The notes: generated by a model not told the origin, from the letters alone. A stretch of DNA of 64,000 bases from Betaproteobacteria bacterium UBA2592 (GCA_002340095.1 DDKS01000042.1:1-64000), one strand, 5' to 3'; numbered from the stretch's first letter, positions 7,756-15,426 are shown. Made by a program: numbers and translations.

Positions 7756-10106
7756 GCTGCCTCCTGCGCCACTTGCAAGTTCAACCGCCGCCGGCCATGA
7801 CGCGCCATGGCACCCAAGACCAGCAGGGCCGCTCCCAGCACCCCGCCAATCCAGAGCAGGGAACTCCAAGGATGGGCGGCAATGGTGAGCAACTGGTAAC
7901 AGAGAATGGCAGCCCCGAAGCCGAAACCCGTACTCCAGGCAGCCACGAACAGGGTCCATTTCAGGCCGGCCTCCCGATTCACCGCGCCCAACACGGCAAC
8001 ACAGGGAAAGTAAAGCAGAATCAGCACCTGGTAGGCAAAAGCAGAGGCAGTGCTACCAAACAAACGCGCCATGGCGCCGAAGGTATCGACGGAAACCTCC
8101 TGGGCCTCCGCAGCAGCTTCCGGTTCGGTGACGGCCACGACCTGAATGCCCAGGGGATCCAGCAACTTATCGGACAGTTCCAGAAACTTCTCGGGAATGG
8201 TATCCACCGCCTTGCCCAACCCGGCCCACAGGTCGAATTCACTAGACGCTGTGTCAACCCCGGCCTCTTCCGCCGCCACCTGGGAATACAGGGCATTCAG
8301 GGTTCCCACCACGGCCTCCTTGGCCAGTACCCCGGTAAAGATGCCGACGGCCGCAGGCCAGTTGTCTTCCTGCAGGCCCATGGGCGCAAATACTGGCGTG
8401 ATGCGCTTGCCAATGGCGGAAAGTACGGACTCCTCGCTGTCCTCGTGACCAAAGCTGCCATCGGTACCCGCCGCATTGAGGATGTTGAGCACCAGCACCA
8501 TGGGCACGATCACCTTGCCAGCCTTGAGCACAAAGCCCTGCAGCCGGTTCCAGGTGTGGATGACCACTCCCTTGGCGGTAGGTAGGTGATAGGGGGGCAG
8601 CTCCATCACGAAGGGCGTGCTCTGTCCCGGCAGCAGGGTGCGCTTCAGGGCCAGCCCGGTCAGCACCGCCGCGGCGATACCGATCAGATACAGGAAGAAC
8701 ACCAGGTTCTGCCCCCCATCGGGAAAGAAGGCCACGGCGAACAGGGCATACACGGGCAAGCGGGCACCGCAGGACATGAAGGGGGTCATGGCCATGGTCA
8801 TGAGCCGGTCCCGCTCCCCTTCCAGAGTGCGGCTGGCCATCACCGCCGGCACATTGCAGCCGAAGCCCACGATCAGGGGCACGAAGGACTTGCCCGGCAG
8901 GCCAATGAAACGCATGAAGCGATCCATGACGAAAGCCGCCCGGGCCATGTAGCCGGAATCTTCAAGGATGGAGAGGAAGATGAACAGGCAACCAATCACG
9001 GGAATGAAGGTCGCCACCGTCTGGATGCCCCCGCCAATCCCCTTGGCCAGGAGCACTTCAAGCCAGACCGGCGCTCCCATCGACTGCAGCAGATACCCAA
9101 CCCCGTCCACGAAGATCGTCCCGGCCACGCCATCGAAGAAGTCGATGAAGGCGCCCCCCAGGTTGATGGTGAACATGAACATCAGGTACATCATGAACAG
9201 GAAGATGGGAATACCCAGCACCCGGTTCAGCACCACCCGGTCAACACGGTCGGAAAAAGTCCGGGTCAGCCGGTCACGGCGTTTCACGCAGGCACCAGCC
9301 ACCTGGCCAATGAAGCCATAGCGCGCATCGGCAGCAACAATGTCCAGCTCCTCATCGAGCGCCTCTTCCACCCGTGCCCGCAGGGCCTGCAACCGTTGCT
9401 GCATGCCCTCCCCTTGCGCGCCCACCAGTTGGCTGGCCAGTTCGTCCCCTTCCAGGGCCTTGAGGGCCACCCACCGGGCGTTGCCCTTGCCCGCCAGGGC
9501 GGGTGCAATCTCCTGCTGTAGTTCATCCATGGCAAGTCGCAAGGCTTCCGGATAGCTGGGACAAGCCCCGGGCAGAGGGAAGGAAGCCTGATCCACCAGA
9601 TAATCCTTCAAGCCTGCCACCCCCTGATTTTTCGCGGCCACCAGGGTCAGCACCGGGCAACCCAGTTCCCGGGACAGGGCCGCCACATCGACACTGACGC
9701 CCTTGGCCTCGGCCACATCGGTCATGTTGAGCGCCAGGATCAGGGGCACCCGCATTTCCAGCAACTGGGTGGTCAGGTAGAGATTGCGTTCCAGGTTGGA
9801 GGCGTCGACGATGTTGACGATCAGGTCGGCCTCATGGGCCAGCACGTAGTTACGGGCTACCTGTTCGTCAAGGGAAGTACCGCCGATCACGTCAAGGGAG
9901 TAGGTGCCGGGCAAATCCACCACTTCCACTTCCCTGCCCTTGTGGGTAAAGCTGCCACTCTTTCTTTCCACAGTCACGCCGGGCCAGTTGCCCACCCGCT
10001 GCCGGGAGCCGGTCAAGGCATTGAACAGGGTGGTTTTGCCACAGTTGGGATTACCCACCAGGCCAATGGTGAGGCGCTTGCCCCCCTTGCTGTCGAGCTC
10101 CGCCAT
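7752..10106 (-). CDS. feoB: ferrous iron transport protein B
   Basis: Inner membrane Fe(II) importer with a cytosolic G domain. The 784 aa contain G1 GNPNCGKTT at about 20-28, G2 in GNWPGVTVE, G3 DLPGTYS and G4 NMTD. A helical regulatory region follows, then about eight transmembrane helices with the Gate segments (GCNVPA, CGARLPVY). The start ATG 10106 shares one base with the feoA stop (TGATG) and feoC overlaps its end. All four are on one Fur-controlled transcript. Confidence 0.95.
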   Translation of the reverse strand: MAELDSKGGKRLTIGLVGNPNCGKTTLFNALTGSRQRVGNWPGVTVERKSGSFTHKGREVEVVDLPGTYSLDVIGGTSLDEQVARNYVLAHEADLIVNIVDASNLERNLYLTTQLLEMRVPLILALNMTDVAEAKGVSVDVAALSRELGCPVLTLVAAKNQGVAGLKDYLVDQASFPLPGACPSYPEALRLAMDELQQEIAPALAGKGNARWVALKALEGDELASQLVGAQGEGMQQRLQALRARVEEALDEELDIVAADARYGFIGQVAGACVKRRDRLTRTFSDRVDRVVLNRVLGIPIFLFMMYLMFMFTINLGGAFIDFFDGVAGTIFVDGVGYLLQSMGAPVWLEVLLAKGIGGGIQTVATFIPVIGCLFIFLSILEDSGYMARAAFVMDRFMRFIGLPGKSFVPLIVGFGCNVPAVMASRTLEGERDRLMTMAMTPFMSCGARLPVYALFAVAFFPDGGQNLVFFLYLIGIAAAVLTGLALKRTLLPGQSTPFVMELPPYHLPTAKGVVIHTWNRLQGFVLKAGKVIVPMVLVLNILNAAGTDGSFGHEDSEESVLSAIGKRITPVFAPMGLQEDNWPAAVGIFTGVLAKEAVVGTLNALYSQVAAEEAGVDTASSEFDLWAGLGKAVDTIPEKFLELSDKLLDPLGIQVVAVTEPEAAAEAQEVSVDTFGAMARLFGSTASAFAYQVLILLYFPCVAVLGAVNREAGLKWTLFVAAWSTGFGFGAAILCYQLLTIAAHPWSSLLWIGGVLGAALLVLGAMARHGRRRLNLQVAQEAA

Positions 10107-10357
10107 CACTCCTGCCCTCCACACAACTCCACCAGCAGGGTGGCCGCCTCATCCTTACGCAGGCTCAGGGAAAAGCCGCGCACACTGATTTCCACCGGAT
10201 CGCCCATGGGAGCCACCCGAGTCACCTGAAACTCGACACCCGGCGTCAAGCCCATGGACAAGAGCTTCTGCCGGTAAGCCCGGCCTCCCTCCGTCCTGGC
10301 AAACCCCGTTACCCGGGCCCGCTGGCCCACCGCAATATCCTGCAAACCGATCGTCAT
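10106..10357 (-). CDS. feoA: ferrous iron transport protein A
   Basis: Small SH3-like cytosolic protein (83 aa) that supports FeoB. Typical family features are the KLLSMGLTPG core at about residues 31-40 and a C-terminal beta strand with SLRKDEA. It overlaps the feoB start by one base and follows a second FeoA-domain gene by 17 nt. Confidence 0.92.
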   Translation of the reverse strand: MTIGLQDIAVGQRARVTGFARTEGGRAYRQKLLSMGLTPGVEFQVTRVAPMGDPVEISVRGFSLSLRKDEAATLLVELCGGQE

Positions 10358-10374
10358 GACTGTCCTTTTCCCTG

Positions 10375-10614
10375 TCAGACAGGGGACACAAGAATTTTCT
10401 GGGCCAGCCCATGCCCGAGCGCCAGGCGGGTATTTCCCACCGCCACCACCAGATTGCCTCCCTCGCGCTGGAGCAGATGCAGTTCGCAGCCCAGGGTCAG
10501 CCCCATGCCAGCCAGGCGCTTTTCCACATCACGCCCCTGGACAAACGCCATGACGCGCACGGGCTCCCCTGGATTGGCCAGAGGCAGCGGCATCGAGACA
10601 GGGAGGGAGTTCAT
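10375..10614 (-). CDS. second FeoA-domain protein
   Basis: Short protein (79 aa) with the FeoA SH3-like fold: RLAGMGLTLGCELHLL matches the family core, followed by VAVGNTRLALGHGLAQKI. It diverges strongly from the neighbouring FeoA. Start ATG 10614 has AGGAAGG six bases before it, and the longer upstream frame lacks similarity. First gene of the feoA2-feoA-feoB-feoC-dmeF operon. Two FeoA genes ahead of FeoB occur in several proteobacteria, and the role of the extra copy is not known. Confidence 0.85.
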   Translation of the reverse strand: MNSLPVSMPLPLANPGEPVRVMAFVQGRDVEKRLAGMGLTLGCELHLLQREGGNLVVAVGNTRLALGHGLAQKILVSPV

Positions 10615-10769
10615 GGGAGCCTTCCTGCAGGAAGGCCTGTACTCAGCACAGACACGCAATGAAACAAGGGGAACATGGCAAAAACCTCCTGCGAAAGGAA
10701 AGCAAGAACCAGCCATTTGCAGCCTCCGCACACTTGCTGTACTGCAGATTGACCAGCCGAACGGAACAA

Positions 10770-10788
10770 ATGATAACAACTATCATTA
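10770..10788 (-). promoter_or_regulatory. Fur box of feo operon
   Basis: AATGATAACAACTATCATT is a near-perfect 19-bp Fur palindrome, placed about 155 nt before the feoA2 start in the divergent spacer. It is the strongest Fur site in the window. Apart from the two Fur boxes, nothing else is recognised in the 323-nt spacer 10615-10937. Confidence 0.85.
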
Positions 10789-10896
10789 GTTCCAACAAAG
10801 CCATTTACACGGCGCACCACCAGCGCCCTTCTCTCACTTTGTCAGCCAGCCTCTTCTTTTCCCCAAGCCTTGGATGCTATTGACTTTAGAAAAATT

Positions 10897-10915
10897 GATA
10901 ACGAGAATGATTATC
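10897..10915 (+). promoter_or_regulatory. Fur box of the DUF2325/EAL cluster
   Basis: GATAACGAGAATGATTATC, 19 bp, matches the Fur consensus GATAATGATAATCATTATC at most positions. It lies 22 nt before the first gene of the plus-strand cluster. Placement at the promoter edge argues for direct Fur repression. Confidence 0.8.
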
Positions 10916-10937
10916 GTTGTTTTCATGGAGCAAGGAC

Positions 10938-11201
10938 ATGACCCCCCTCCTGCCACGTCACAGCAATACGGAATGCTCACCCGACAAGGCATTGGCAACG
11001 ATACTGACCCTCCTGCATTGCTACGCCCTGCGGGAAAACCCGGATAGCCAGAACCCCAGGCTGGCCCAGGCCATTCTCTGCCAACTGGAACAGCTAGCCG
11101 AACATCCCGCCGTCACCGAACCGCTGCGCCGCACCTGCGACCAGCTCTACGACGCCTGGTTGCCGCTCAGCCGCGCATCCAGCCAAACCAGGAGGCCATG
11201 A
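10938..11201 (+). CDS. hypothetical small helical protein, first gene of Fur-controlled cluster
   Basis: Not recognised. The 87-aa soluble protein has no signal peptide or membrane segment and is predicted mostly alpha-helical. It has four cysteines (near residues 13, 29, 48 and 67). The tail LRRTCDQLYDAW resembles LRQCQEQLLARW in the 88-aa protein encoded at 13215, so the two may be distant paralogues. Start ATG 10938 follows AAGGAC; an in-frame ATG at 10917 lies against the Fur box and has no ribosome site. The gene is 3 nt from the DUF2325 gene, so coexpression is certain by layout. Confidence 0.65.
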   Translation: MTPLLPRHSNTECSPDKALATILTLLHCYALRENPDSQNPRLAQAILCQLEQLAEHPAVTEPLRRTCDQLYDAWLPLSRASSQTRRP

Positions 11202-11204
11202 GCC

Positions 11205-12419
11205 ATGCACAGCGCCACACCCAGCCGCAGTTCCCGGCGTCTCAAACTCTGGGAACTGGAGCACAAATGCCACTGCCCCATCATCGGTGTCTGCTTTGAC
11301 CTGAAACGCATCCGCCAGCTCGTGGCCAAGGTCATGATTACCACGCCACACACCTCCGACTTCGAGATTCATGTCACGGCAGTCAGGGAGTGCGGCAGCC
11401 GTAACCAACTGTCGGAATTGCTGCAAAAGGAACTGGAAAAACAGTACGCCCTCACGATCCAACAATTCAAACAAGCCCGGACCAGTGCCGAACTTGCCTC
11501 CTTGTGGAAGGATGCCTTATCGATCACCGACATCAGCGGTCCCCTCTGGGCCACCCTCACCCACCCGGCCTGCACCCAGGAACTGAGCCATACGGTCTAT
11601 GGCGACATCCACATGCTGCAGCACCAGGTGGGTGCCGGAGAACGGGCAGACCTGGCGGTGCTGCGCCGCCTACAGCAGGAAAAGGGCGAATTGCTGACGG
11701 CCCGCAATCAGTTGCAGGACAAGCTCACCCAACTGCGCCAGCAGCACGCCCGGGAAATGGAAGCCCTCAAGCAACAACTGGCCGCCAGTCGGGAGGAAGC
11801 CGTGCGTCAGCAGCAAAGTGCGGCCCGCCATCTGGGCGAGCTTATCCAGCTGAAAGCATTCCTGCAGGAGAAGGCAATCCCGGTAGCGCTTTCCCGCCGG
11901 GCTCAGGAGGCGGAATGCCGCTATACGGCCCTGCGCGCCCACACCACCGACCTGGAACACCAGCTCAGCGCCCTGCAACGGGAAAACGCGCAACTGGTCC
12001 TCGCCCTGGCCCAGCGCCCCCAGGCTGTCTCCACCAACGCCCCCCGCCTAGAGACGGGGGAAGACATCCTGTCCGGACGTAGCGTCCTCTGCGTAGGCGG
12101 CCGCACCGGGGCCGCCCATCACTACCGCAAGCTGGTGGAACGTCTGGGCGGCCGCTTCATGCACCACGATGGCGGCGTGGAAGAAAACCTGGCGCGGCTC
12201 GACGGCTCCATCGCCGCCGCCGATGCCGTCATCTGCCAGGCTGGCTGCATCAGCCACAACGCCTACTGGCGGGTCAAGGAACTCTGCAAGCGTACGGGCA
12301 AACCCTGCCTGTATTTGAAGACTCCCAGCCTGAGCACCTTCGCGCGGGGACTGGAACGACTGGCCCAGCCCCTCACCGACAACACCAACCCCTGTTTTCC
12401 CGAAAAGAGTACCCCATGA
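11205..12419 (+). CDS. DUF2325 domain protein with central coiled coil
   Basis: The 404-aa protein has three parts. The N terminus (1-60) holds a cysteine cluster in HKCHCPIIGVC (residues 21-29). A long Gln/Glu/Leu-rich coiled coil covers about 145-265. The C-terminal DUF2325 domain (about 290-385) reads VLCVGGRTGAAHHYR, HHDGG and DAVICQAGCISH. DUF2325 is a small Rossmann-like domain of unknown activity, often in iron- or stress-linked genes; no function is claimed. Start 11205 has AGGAGG nine bases upstream. The stop overlaps the next start (ATGA), coupling it to the EAL protein. Confidence 0.8.
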   Translation: MHSATPSRSSRRLKLWELEHKCHCPIIGVCFDLKRIRQLVAKVMITTPHTSDFEIHVTAVRECGSRNQLSELLQKELEKQYALTIQQFKQARTSAELASLWKDALSITDISGPLWATLTHPACTQELSHTVYGDIHMLQHQVGAGERADLAVLRRLQQEKGELLTARNQLQDKLTQLRQQHAREMEALKQQLAASREEAVRQQQSAARHLGELIQLKAFLQEKAIPVALSRRAQEAECRYTALRAHTTDLEHQLSALQRENAQLVLALAQRPQAVSTNAPRLETGEDILSGRSVLCVGGRTGAAHHYRKLVERLGGRFMHHDGGVEENLARLDGSIAAADAVICQAGCISHNAYWRVKELCKRTGKPCLYLKTPSLSTFARGLERLAQPLTDNTNPCFPEKSTP

Positions 12420-13195
12420 ATGCCCGACTCCCCCTGACTCCCAGCAGCATCAATGCCTACCAACTCCATCCTCACGAGATTCTCGAGATCGCCATCCAGG
12501 GGCGTTGCGGGGTGGAATATCAGCCCCTGCTCTCCGCCCGCACCGAGCGTATCGTCGGCTACGAAGCCCTGGCCCGTTTTGCCCGCCAGGATGGCTCCCT
12601 GATTGCACCGGACACCCTGTTTGAACGCCTGCATGTGGAACCGCTACTGCTCTATCACCTGGAACTGTCCGCCAAGCAAGTGCAACTGGCCCACGCCCCG
12701 GAAGGCGGCCTGCTGTTTCTCAATCTGGATCCGGACAGCTACGAACAAGGGGAAAAAGACCACCCGGGCGGCAACACCTTCCTGGACCTGATCGAAGCCA
12801 GCGGCATCAAGGAGCGGCTGGTGATCGAGATCATCGAAAACCAGGCAGTGCGGGATGTGGTGCTGTCCCGACGCATGATCGACGCCCTCTCCGGCCACGA
12901 TCTCAAGGTCGCCATGGACGATCTGGCCGTTTCCAAAGGGCTGATTTCTTTCGGCTCCCTGGCTGATGCCACCTACCTCAAGTTCGACCTTTCCTGGCTG
13001 GCGGAGCAAGGACAGCCGCGCCGGGAAGAAATCCTGCGCTGGTCCCTCTCCGCCGCCCAGGCCATGTCCGTCATGACCGTCCTGGAAGGGGTGGAAACCG
13101 AGGCAGACCTGGCATTCGCCCGCAAGCACGGCTTCGATCTGGTCCAGGGCTTCCGCTACCGGGAACATTTCAAACAGTGGCACCCGGACCTATGA
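12416..13195 (+). CDS. EAL-domain protein (putative c-di-GMP phosphodiesterase or sensor)
   Basis: Stand-alone EAL domain (259 aa) without sensory or membrane part. EAL enzymes hydrolyse cyclic di-GMP. Seen here: the YEALARF motif, the LN metal-ligand segment, EIIEN, MDDLA, LKFD, EGVETE and QGF. Most catalytic positions are therefore kept, but loop 6, normally DDFGTGYSSL, reads DDLAVSKGLISFG, so activity is uncertain and a binding-only role is possible. Its ATG overlaps the DUF2325 stop by 4 nt, tying c-di-GMP signalling to the iron-controlled cluster. Confidence 0.88.
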   Translation: MNARLPLTPSSINAYQLHPHEILEIAIQGRCGVEYQPLLSARTERIVGYEALARFARQDGSLIAPDTLFERLHVEPLLLYHLELSAKQVQLAHAPEGGLLFLNLDPDSYEQGEKDHPGGNTFLDLIEASGIKERLVIEIIENQAVRDVVLSRRMIDALSGHDLKVAMDDLAVSKGLISFGSLADATYLKFDLSWLAEQGQPRREEILRWSLSAAQAMSVMTVLEGVETEADLAFARKHGFDLVQGFRYREHFKQWHPDL

Positions 13196-13214
13196 CTCCC
13201 TCTGGAAGAACATC

Positions 13215-13481
13215 ATGCACGAAGAAACCCCGACTCCTGAAGCATGTGTGCATCTGATCTCCGAGGCCATGTACTGGATGACCGAACACGCTTGCACCGG
13301 TGAGCCCTCCATGTGCTGGCTGGTGGTGCGCAAGCTTTCGGAAATCCAGCGCCTGCCTCGGGAAAAAATCCCCCCATCCCTGCGCCAGTGCCAGGAACAG
13401 TTGCTCGCTCGCTGGGCCGATCTCGCCCATGCCTACGCCGAACTGGAACGCGACGACAGTTGCGCCCCCACCACCCATTAA
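13215..13481 (+). CDS. hypothetical small helical protein
   Basis: Not recognised. 88 aa, soluble, mainly helical, Cys at about 11, 27, 34, 59 and 83. The C-terminal half (LRQCQEQLLARW) resembles the 87-aa protein at 10938, with shared Leu-Arg, Gln-Leu and Trp spacing. It sits 19 nt after the EAL gene and 23 nt before the S4 paralogue, so it belongs to the same transcript. A longer overlapping frame from 13300 is a shadow of this gene and of the S4 gene. Confidence 0.6.
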   Translation: MHEETPTPEACVHLISEAMYWMTEHACTGEPSMCWLVVRKLSEIQRLPREKIPPSLRQCQEQLLARWADLAHAYAELERDDSCAPTTH

Positions 13482-13504
13482 CCCTGGCCTCAGAAAGGAA
13501 AAAC

Positions 13505-14116
13505 ATGTCCCGTTACACCGGCCCCCGCCTCAAAATCCTACGCGCCCTGGGCGTGGACCTGCCTGGACTGTCCCGCAAGACCATGCAGGACCGCCCCAAC
13601 CCTCCCGGCCAGCACGGTCTGAAGCAGAAGCGCAAATCGGACTTCGGCCTGAAGCTCATGGAAAAGCAGAAACTGCGTTACAACTACGGCATCAGCGAAA
13701 GCCAGTTGCGTCGCATCGTCCTCAAATCCAAATCCATGAAAGGCTCCACCGGCGAGAACATCCTCAGCTTGCTGGAGCGGCGCCTGGACAACGTGGTGTT
13801 CCGAGCCGGCTTCGCCCCCACCATTCCTGCTGCCCGACAACTGGTTCGCCACGGCCACATCCGGCTCAACCAGCAGCGTACCACGATCCCCAGCCAACAG
13901 GTCCGGGTGGGAGACCGGATCACCCCGCACAAACCCGGATCCCCGCTCCAGGTGATCAAGGAAAGCCTCGCCGAACCCGCCCTGCTCCGGCCCGAGTGGC
14001 TCATCTGGGACGAAGCCGCCCGTACCGCCCGGGTAGTGCACCTCCCCACAGCCAGCGATGCGCCTTTTCCCATCGACATGCAGCAAGTGGTTGAGTACTA
14101 CGCCCTGCGCACCTGA
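13505..14116 (+). CDS. ribosomal protein S4 paralogue
   Basis: 203-aa homologue of 30S protein S4 (E. coli S4 is 206 aa). Conserved parts: SRYTGPRLK N terminus, PPGQHG, the GENILSLLERRLDNVVFR core and an S4 RNA-binding domain around 94-150. It contains no cysteine, and the N-terminal region (PGLSRKTMQDRPN) is divergent. The ordinary rpsD gene sits in the alpha operon with rpsK and rpoA; here there are no ribosomal neighbours. The gene is part of a Fur-controlled cluster, so it is likely a conditionally expressed S4 variant or a repurposed RNA-binding protein. Start ATG 13505 follows AAAGGA. Confidence 0.85.
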   Translation: MSRYTGPRLKILRALGVDLPGLSRKTMQDRPNPPGQHGLKQKRKSDFGLKLMEKQKLRYNYGISESQLRRIVLKSKSMKGSTGENILSLLERRLDNVVFRAGFAPTIPAARQLVRHGHIRLNQQRTTIPSQQVRVGDRITPHKPGSPLQVIKESLAEPALLRPEWLIWDEAARTARVVHLPTASDAPFPIDMQQVVEYYALRT

Positions 14117-14165
14117 TCCGGGAAGCTTGCAGGAAAGTATTGACGACACCAAAACACTGAACGAC

Positions 14166-14184
14166 AATAACAACAGTTCTCATT
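14166..14184 (+). promoter_or_regulatory. Fur-like operator upstream of hemP
   Basis: AATAACAACAGTTCTCATT matches 13 of 19 positions of the Fur palindrome AATGATAATGATTATCATT. It lies about 55 nt before the hemP start in an AT-rich intergenic stretch. Confidence 0.55.
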
Positions 14185-14238
14185 TATTGATTCCAGTATG
14201 ACCTTGCTGCAAGCGCTTTTTGAACCAGGACCGCAATC

Positions 14239-14415
14239 ATGAACACGCCGAACCCGCCTATTCCCTCCGCTGCCCTGACCGACAGCCAGGCGCTTTCCCG
14301 TCTGGACACCCGGCAACTCTTCCAGAATGGTCGGCGCCAGGTGGAAATCATTCATGGCAATGTACGTTACTCCCTGCGCCTGACCCGGGAAAACAAGCTG
14401 ATCCTGACCAAATAA
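14239..14415 (+). CDS. hemP: hemin uptake protein HemP
   Basis: Very small protein (58 aa) of the HemP family, needed for heme/siderophore utilisation in several betaproteobacteria. The signature is the C-terminal VEIIHGNVRYSLRLTREN segment ending in KLILTK. The gene is short enough to be missed by automatic calling. Start ATG 14239; the AGGACC eleven bases before it is a modest ribosome site. A Fur-like site lies upstream. No TonB-dependent heme receptor follows; the next gene is bfd. Confidence 0.85.
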   Translation: MNTPNPPIPSAALTDSQALSRLDTRQLFQNGRRQVEIIHGNVRYSLRLTRENKLILTK

Positions 14416-14507
14416 GCCCCCGTTTTATCGTTCTCCGTTGTTGCACTCTCGTTGGTTCAGCCAGCCTTCGCCAGCCAAACCTTTTTTGCACGACAACACG
14501 GAACCAA

Positions 14508-14526
14508 AATAGCAAATAATTATCAG
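14508..14526 (+). promoter_or_regulatory. weak Fur-like site upstream of bfd
   Basis: AT-rich stretch with the half-site AAATAATTATCA about 65-85 nt before bfd. Only one half matches the Fur consensus well. bfd is commonly Fur-controlled, which supports but does not prove the call. Confidence 0.35.
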
Positions 14527-14591
14527 TAACACTGTCGAGTTGGCATGAATATTTCATGGCGACCCGCCACAACCTCACAGGAGTCTCATTC

Positions 14592-14822
14592 ATGTACGTC
14601 TGTGTCTGCCAGGGTGTTACCGAACGCCAGATTCACGAAGCGGCCAGAAACGGCGCCAGCCGCCTCAAGGATTTGCGCCAGCAATTGGGTATCACCCTTG
14701 ATTGCGGCCGTTGTGCCTCCTGCGCCCATGAATGCCTGAAGGATGCGCACCGGAACCAGAAGGAACAGGCGCTGCAGTTCGTGCCCGCCTCCCTGACGGA
14801 AGAGCTCATGGCAGCCGCCTGA
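14592..14822 (+). CDS. bfd: bacterioferritin-associated [2Fe-2S] ferredoxin
   Basis: Electron donor that reduces the bacterioferritin core so that stored iron is released. The 76-aa protein carries the four cluster cysteines as CVC near the N terminus (residues 4 and 6) and a CGRCASC pair at about 39-42. Start ATG 14592 follows AGGAG. An upstream in-frame ATG at 14556 is rejected because it adds a non-conserved tail. It is next to two bfr genes, its natural partners. Confidence 0.9.
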   Translation: MYVCVCQGVTERQIHEAARNGASRLKDLRQQLGITLDCGRCASCAHECLKDAHRNQKEQALQFVPASLTEELMAAA

Positions 14823-14823
14823 A

Positions 14824-14845
14824 AATTGTCGTTTTCACGACAATT
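14824..14845. repeat. perfect 8-bp inverted repeat between bfd and bfr
   Basis: AATTGTCG and CGACAATT flank a 6-nt TTTTCA loop just after the bfd stop. There is no T-run, so it is a poor intrinsic terminator. It could be an mRNA stem or a protein-binding site controlling the bfr genes. Confidence 0.5.
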
Positions 14846-14949
14846 CACGCCCCGGTTTCCCCTTGATTTACCGGGCGAAAAAGCCTTTTTAGTCCCTCAA
14901 TTTCGTAGTACCCTGCGCATGGTCAGCATCCCCCATCAAGGAGCTCATC

Positions 14950-15426
14950 ATGCAAGGTGACAAGCAAGTCCTCAAATTCCTCAACAAGCAGCTTACCCAT
15001 GAGCTGACTGCCATCAACCAGTATTTCCTCCACGCCCGGATGTACGACAACTGGGGCTTCGAGCGCCTCGGCAAGCACGAGTACAAGGAATCCATCGAGG
15101 AAATGAAGCACGCGGACAAGCTGATTGAGCGCATCCTGCTGCTGGAAGGCCTGCCCAATCTGCAGAACCTGGACAAACTCCTGATCGGCGAAAATGTGGC
15201 CGAGTGCATCCAGGGCGACCTGAAGCTGGAAAAGACTTCCCACGCCACCCTGAAAGAAGCCATCGCCTATTGCGAATCCGTCAAGGATTACGTTTCCCGG
15301 GAAATCCTCGACAAAATTCTTGAAGACACCGAAGAACACATCGACTATCTGGAAACCCAGTTGGAACTGATCGAGAAGGTCGGCATCCAGAATTACCTCC
15401 AGTCCCAGATTCACGAAGCAAGCTGA
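14950..15426 (+). CDS. bfr: bacterioferritin, heme-ligand (Met52) type
   Basis: Iron-storage 24-mer subunit, 158 aa. Ferroxidase ligands at Glu18, Glu51, His54, Glu94 and His130 are in register without gaps, and Met52, the inter-subunit heme ligand, is present. Position 127, normally a bridging Glu, reads Thr (EDTEEHID), so the di-iron site may be altered unless Glu128 takes over. The start ATG 14950 follows AAGGAG. A second bacterioferritin gene follows 75 nt later, and the two products probably co-assemble. Confidence 0.93.
   Translation: MQGDKQVLKFLNKQLTHELTAINQYFLHARMYDNWGFERLGKHEYKESIEEMKHADKLIERILLLEGLPNLQNLDKLLIGENVAECIQGDLKLEKTSHATLKEAIAYCESVKDYVSREILDKILEDTEEHIDYLETQLELIEKVGIQNYLQSQIHEAS

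Noticed and set aside
7540..7959. 139-codon version of FeoC
   Set aside because: The first 68 codons lie in feoB out of frame and lack FeoC similarity; GTG 7755 gives the normal size.
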